Shown here piece by piece: positions 4,963-5,822 of a DNA stretch of 5,822 bases. The stretch covers positions 1-5,822 of the forward strand of contig JASHQP010000589.1 in assembly GCA_030039095.1 (NCBI GenBank). The letters run 5' to 3'. Numbering within the stretch: the first letter of the stretch is position 1; the number at the start of each line of letters is the position of its first letter. The translations under genes and the position numbers were made by a program. Below the pieces are notes generated by a model. It was not told the origin of the DNA. It searched no databases and worked only from the letters and a program-made list of their open reading frames with translations. Origin of the DNA: Streptosporangiaceae bacterium. Lineage in GTDB: Bacteria; Actinomycetota; Actinomycetes; Streptosporangiales; Streptosporangiaceae.

Positions 4963-5822
4963 GTGGACCGGCGCTCATCGGACTGGCATCTCGACGAGAA
5001 GGTCGTGTCCGGCCTGGTGGCCGCGCAGTTTCCGGACCTGGCCGGCCGGCCGGTTGCCCGGTACGGCGCAGGCTGGGACAACGAGCTGTTCTGTGTCGGC
5101 GGCGAGTGGATCTTCCGCTTCCCGCGGCGTGCCGAACGCGTGCCGTGGCTCGTCCGTGAGATCGAGATCATGGCGATCGCCGCCGAGACCCTGGCGCCGG
5201 CGATCCCGGTCTTCGAGCGCTTCGGCACGCCGGGCGACGCGTTCCCCTACCCGTTCGTGGGATACCGGCCGGTGCCGGGCGTCGGCGCCGACCAGGCCGG
5301 CGAGCCCGGGCAAGCCGATGAGCCCGGGCAAGCCGATGAGCCCGGACAGGCCGGCGAGCCCGGACAGGCCGGGCGCTCGAGCCTTGCCGCGGATATCGGC
5401 GCGCTGCTGGGCAGGCTGCACCGCATCGACCCGTCCCGGGTGCCGCCGACGCCAGGCGGCTGGGAACGCGAGCCGTGGGATAATCGGCGGGCCAAACTCG
5501 CCGCCGTCGCCGGCCTCGCCCGGCCGCTCCTCGGGCCCGGCCTGCTGCCCAGCGCGGAGCCGTATCTCGCCGGCCAGGTCGGCCCGCCGCCCCAGGACGG
5601 CCCGCTGCGTTTCATCCACGCCGACATCTGCCCCGATCACGTGATCGTCGACCCGGCCACGGGCCGGCTGAACGGGCTCATCGACTTCACCGACGCCATG
5701 GTCAGCGACCCGGTTCACGATTTCGTCGGCCTCATCGGCATCGGCGGGTACGGCTTCATCAGCCGCGCGGCCGCCCACTACGACCTGCCGCTCGGCGACA
5801 GCTTCGGCGCCAGGCTCGGCTG
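4963..5822 (+). CDS. APH-family phosphotransferase (3' end outside window)
   Basis: The first 286 residues of an aminoglycoside phosphotransferase-fold kinase are present; the stop lies beyond the window. The N-lobe has G35-A-G-W-D-N40-E and then W49-I-F-R-F-P-R-R, a pattern typical of this phosphotransferase group. The hinge is V99-G-Y-R-P-V-P-G. The C-lobe has the catalytic loop H219-A-D-I-C-P-D-H226, with D221 as likely catalytic base, and the metal-binding I240-D-F-T-D244. The usual Asn of HxDxxxxN is His226, as I recall for macrolide kinases (Mph). Members transfer phosphate from ATP or GTP to aminoglycosides, macrolides or unknown small molecules; the substrate here cannot be read from sequence. 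An in-frame repeat (about 111-137) enlarges the loop after the hinge. The GTG is chosen because it is the first start codon of the frame before the conserved N-lobe and has a -10 box 6 nt upstream. It is divergent from the serine hydrolase-like gene. Confidence 0.85.
   Translation, partial: MDRRSSDWHLDEKVVSGLVAAQFPDLAGRPVARYGAGWDNELFCVGGEWIFRFPRRAERVPWLVREIEIMAIAAETLAPAIPVFERFGTPGDAFPYPFVGYRPVPGVGADQAGEPGQADEPGQADEPGQAGEPGQAGRSSLAADIGALLGRLHRIDPSRVPPTPGGWEREPWDNRRAKLAAVAGLARPLLGPGLLPSAEPYLAGQVGPPPQDGPLRFIHADICPDHVIVDPATGRLNGLIDFTDAMVSDPVHDFVGLIGIGGYGFISRAAAHYDLPLGDSFGARLG
5293..5372 (+). repeat. 18-bp tandem repeat inside phosphotransferase gene
   Basis: Four full 18-bp units (5293-5310, 5311-5328, 5329-5346 and 5347-5364) and part of a fifth encode repeats of Q-A-[G/D]-E-P-G between the hinge and the next helix of the kinase fold. 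Units 2 and 3 differ at one base, as do units 1 and 4. The length keeps frame, so slippage would change loop size without breaking the protein. Confidence 0.92.

Noticed and set aside
5293..5372. Possible CRISPR array
   Set aside because: The units are directly adjacent without spacers and are in frame inside a gene.
4975..5778. 267-residue - strand frame with a Gly-Leu repeat
   Set aside because: It is the antisense of the phosphotransferase; the repeat is only the 18-bp minisatellite read backwards.

Overview
The window is high-GC DNA with strongly G/C-biased third codon positions, GTG starts, type VII (ESX-type) secretion genes and an MhuD-like heme oxygenase. Together these point to an actinomycete. 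I cannot fix the genus; the mix fits Streptosporangiales or Streptomycetales better than Mycobacterium.

Layout. Bases 1-515 hold no gene I can defend. At 516-839 (+) is a small single-domain oxygenase that closely resembles MhuD, the mycobacterial heme-degrading monooxygenase. At 1035-3450 (+) is a tight three-gene operon: an EspC-like small secreted protein (1035-1349), a long WXG100 protein with an acidic repeat linker and a hydrophobic C-terminus (1346-2659, ATGA overlap), and a soluble EspG-like or partner protein (2662-3450, 2-nt gap). A perfect 15-bp hairpin at 3482-3520 ends the operon. It lies between convergent genes and probably works in both directions.

From 4881 down to 3622 (-) is an exported serine beta-lactamase/D-Ala-D-Ala-carboxypeptidase-fold protein. 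Its SxxK nucleophile position reads AFAK, so the catalytic serine appears to be missing while the YxN and HTG motifs remain. Divergently, 4963 to the window end (+) is a phosphotransferase of the APH fold with a GTG start, cut off by the window edge. These two divergent genes are 81 bp apart. Each has a TANNNT -10 hexamer exactly 6 nt before its start codon, which implies leaderless transcription of both and fixes both starts.

The most interesting elements are the orphan type VII secretion operon (no EccC, EccD or mycosin gene in view), the apparent loss of the nucleophile in the serine hydrolase, the matched leaderless promoters, and four short tandem repeats with unit lengths divisible by three. 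Three of these repeats lie inside reading frames and the fourth spans a stop codon, where it creates three in-frame TAGs.

The secretion operon works as a unit: the EspC-like and WXG100 helical hairpins probably pair for export, and the third protein may chaperone or neutralise them. The other genes share no obvious pathway with it.
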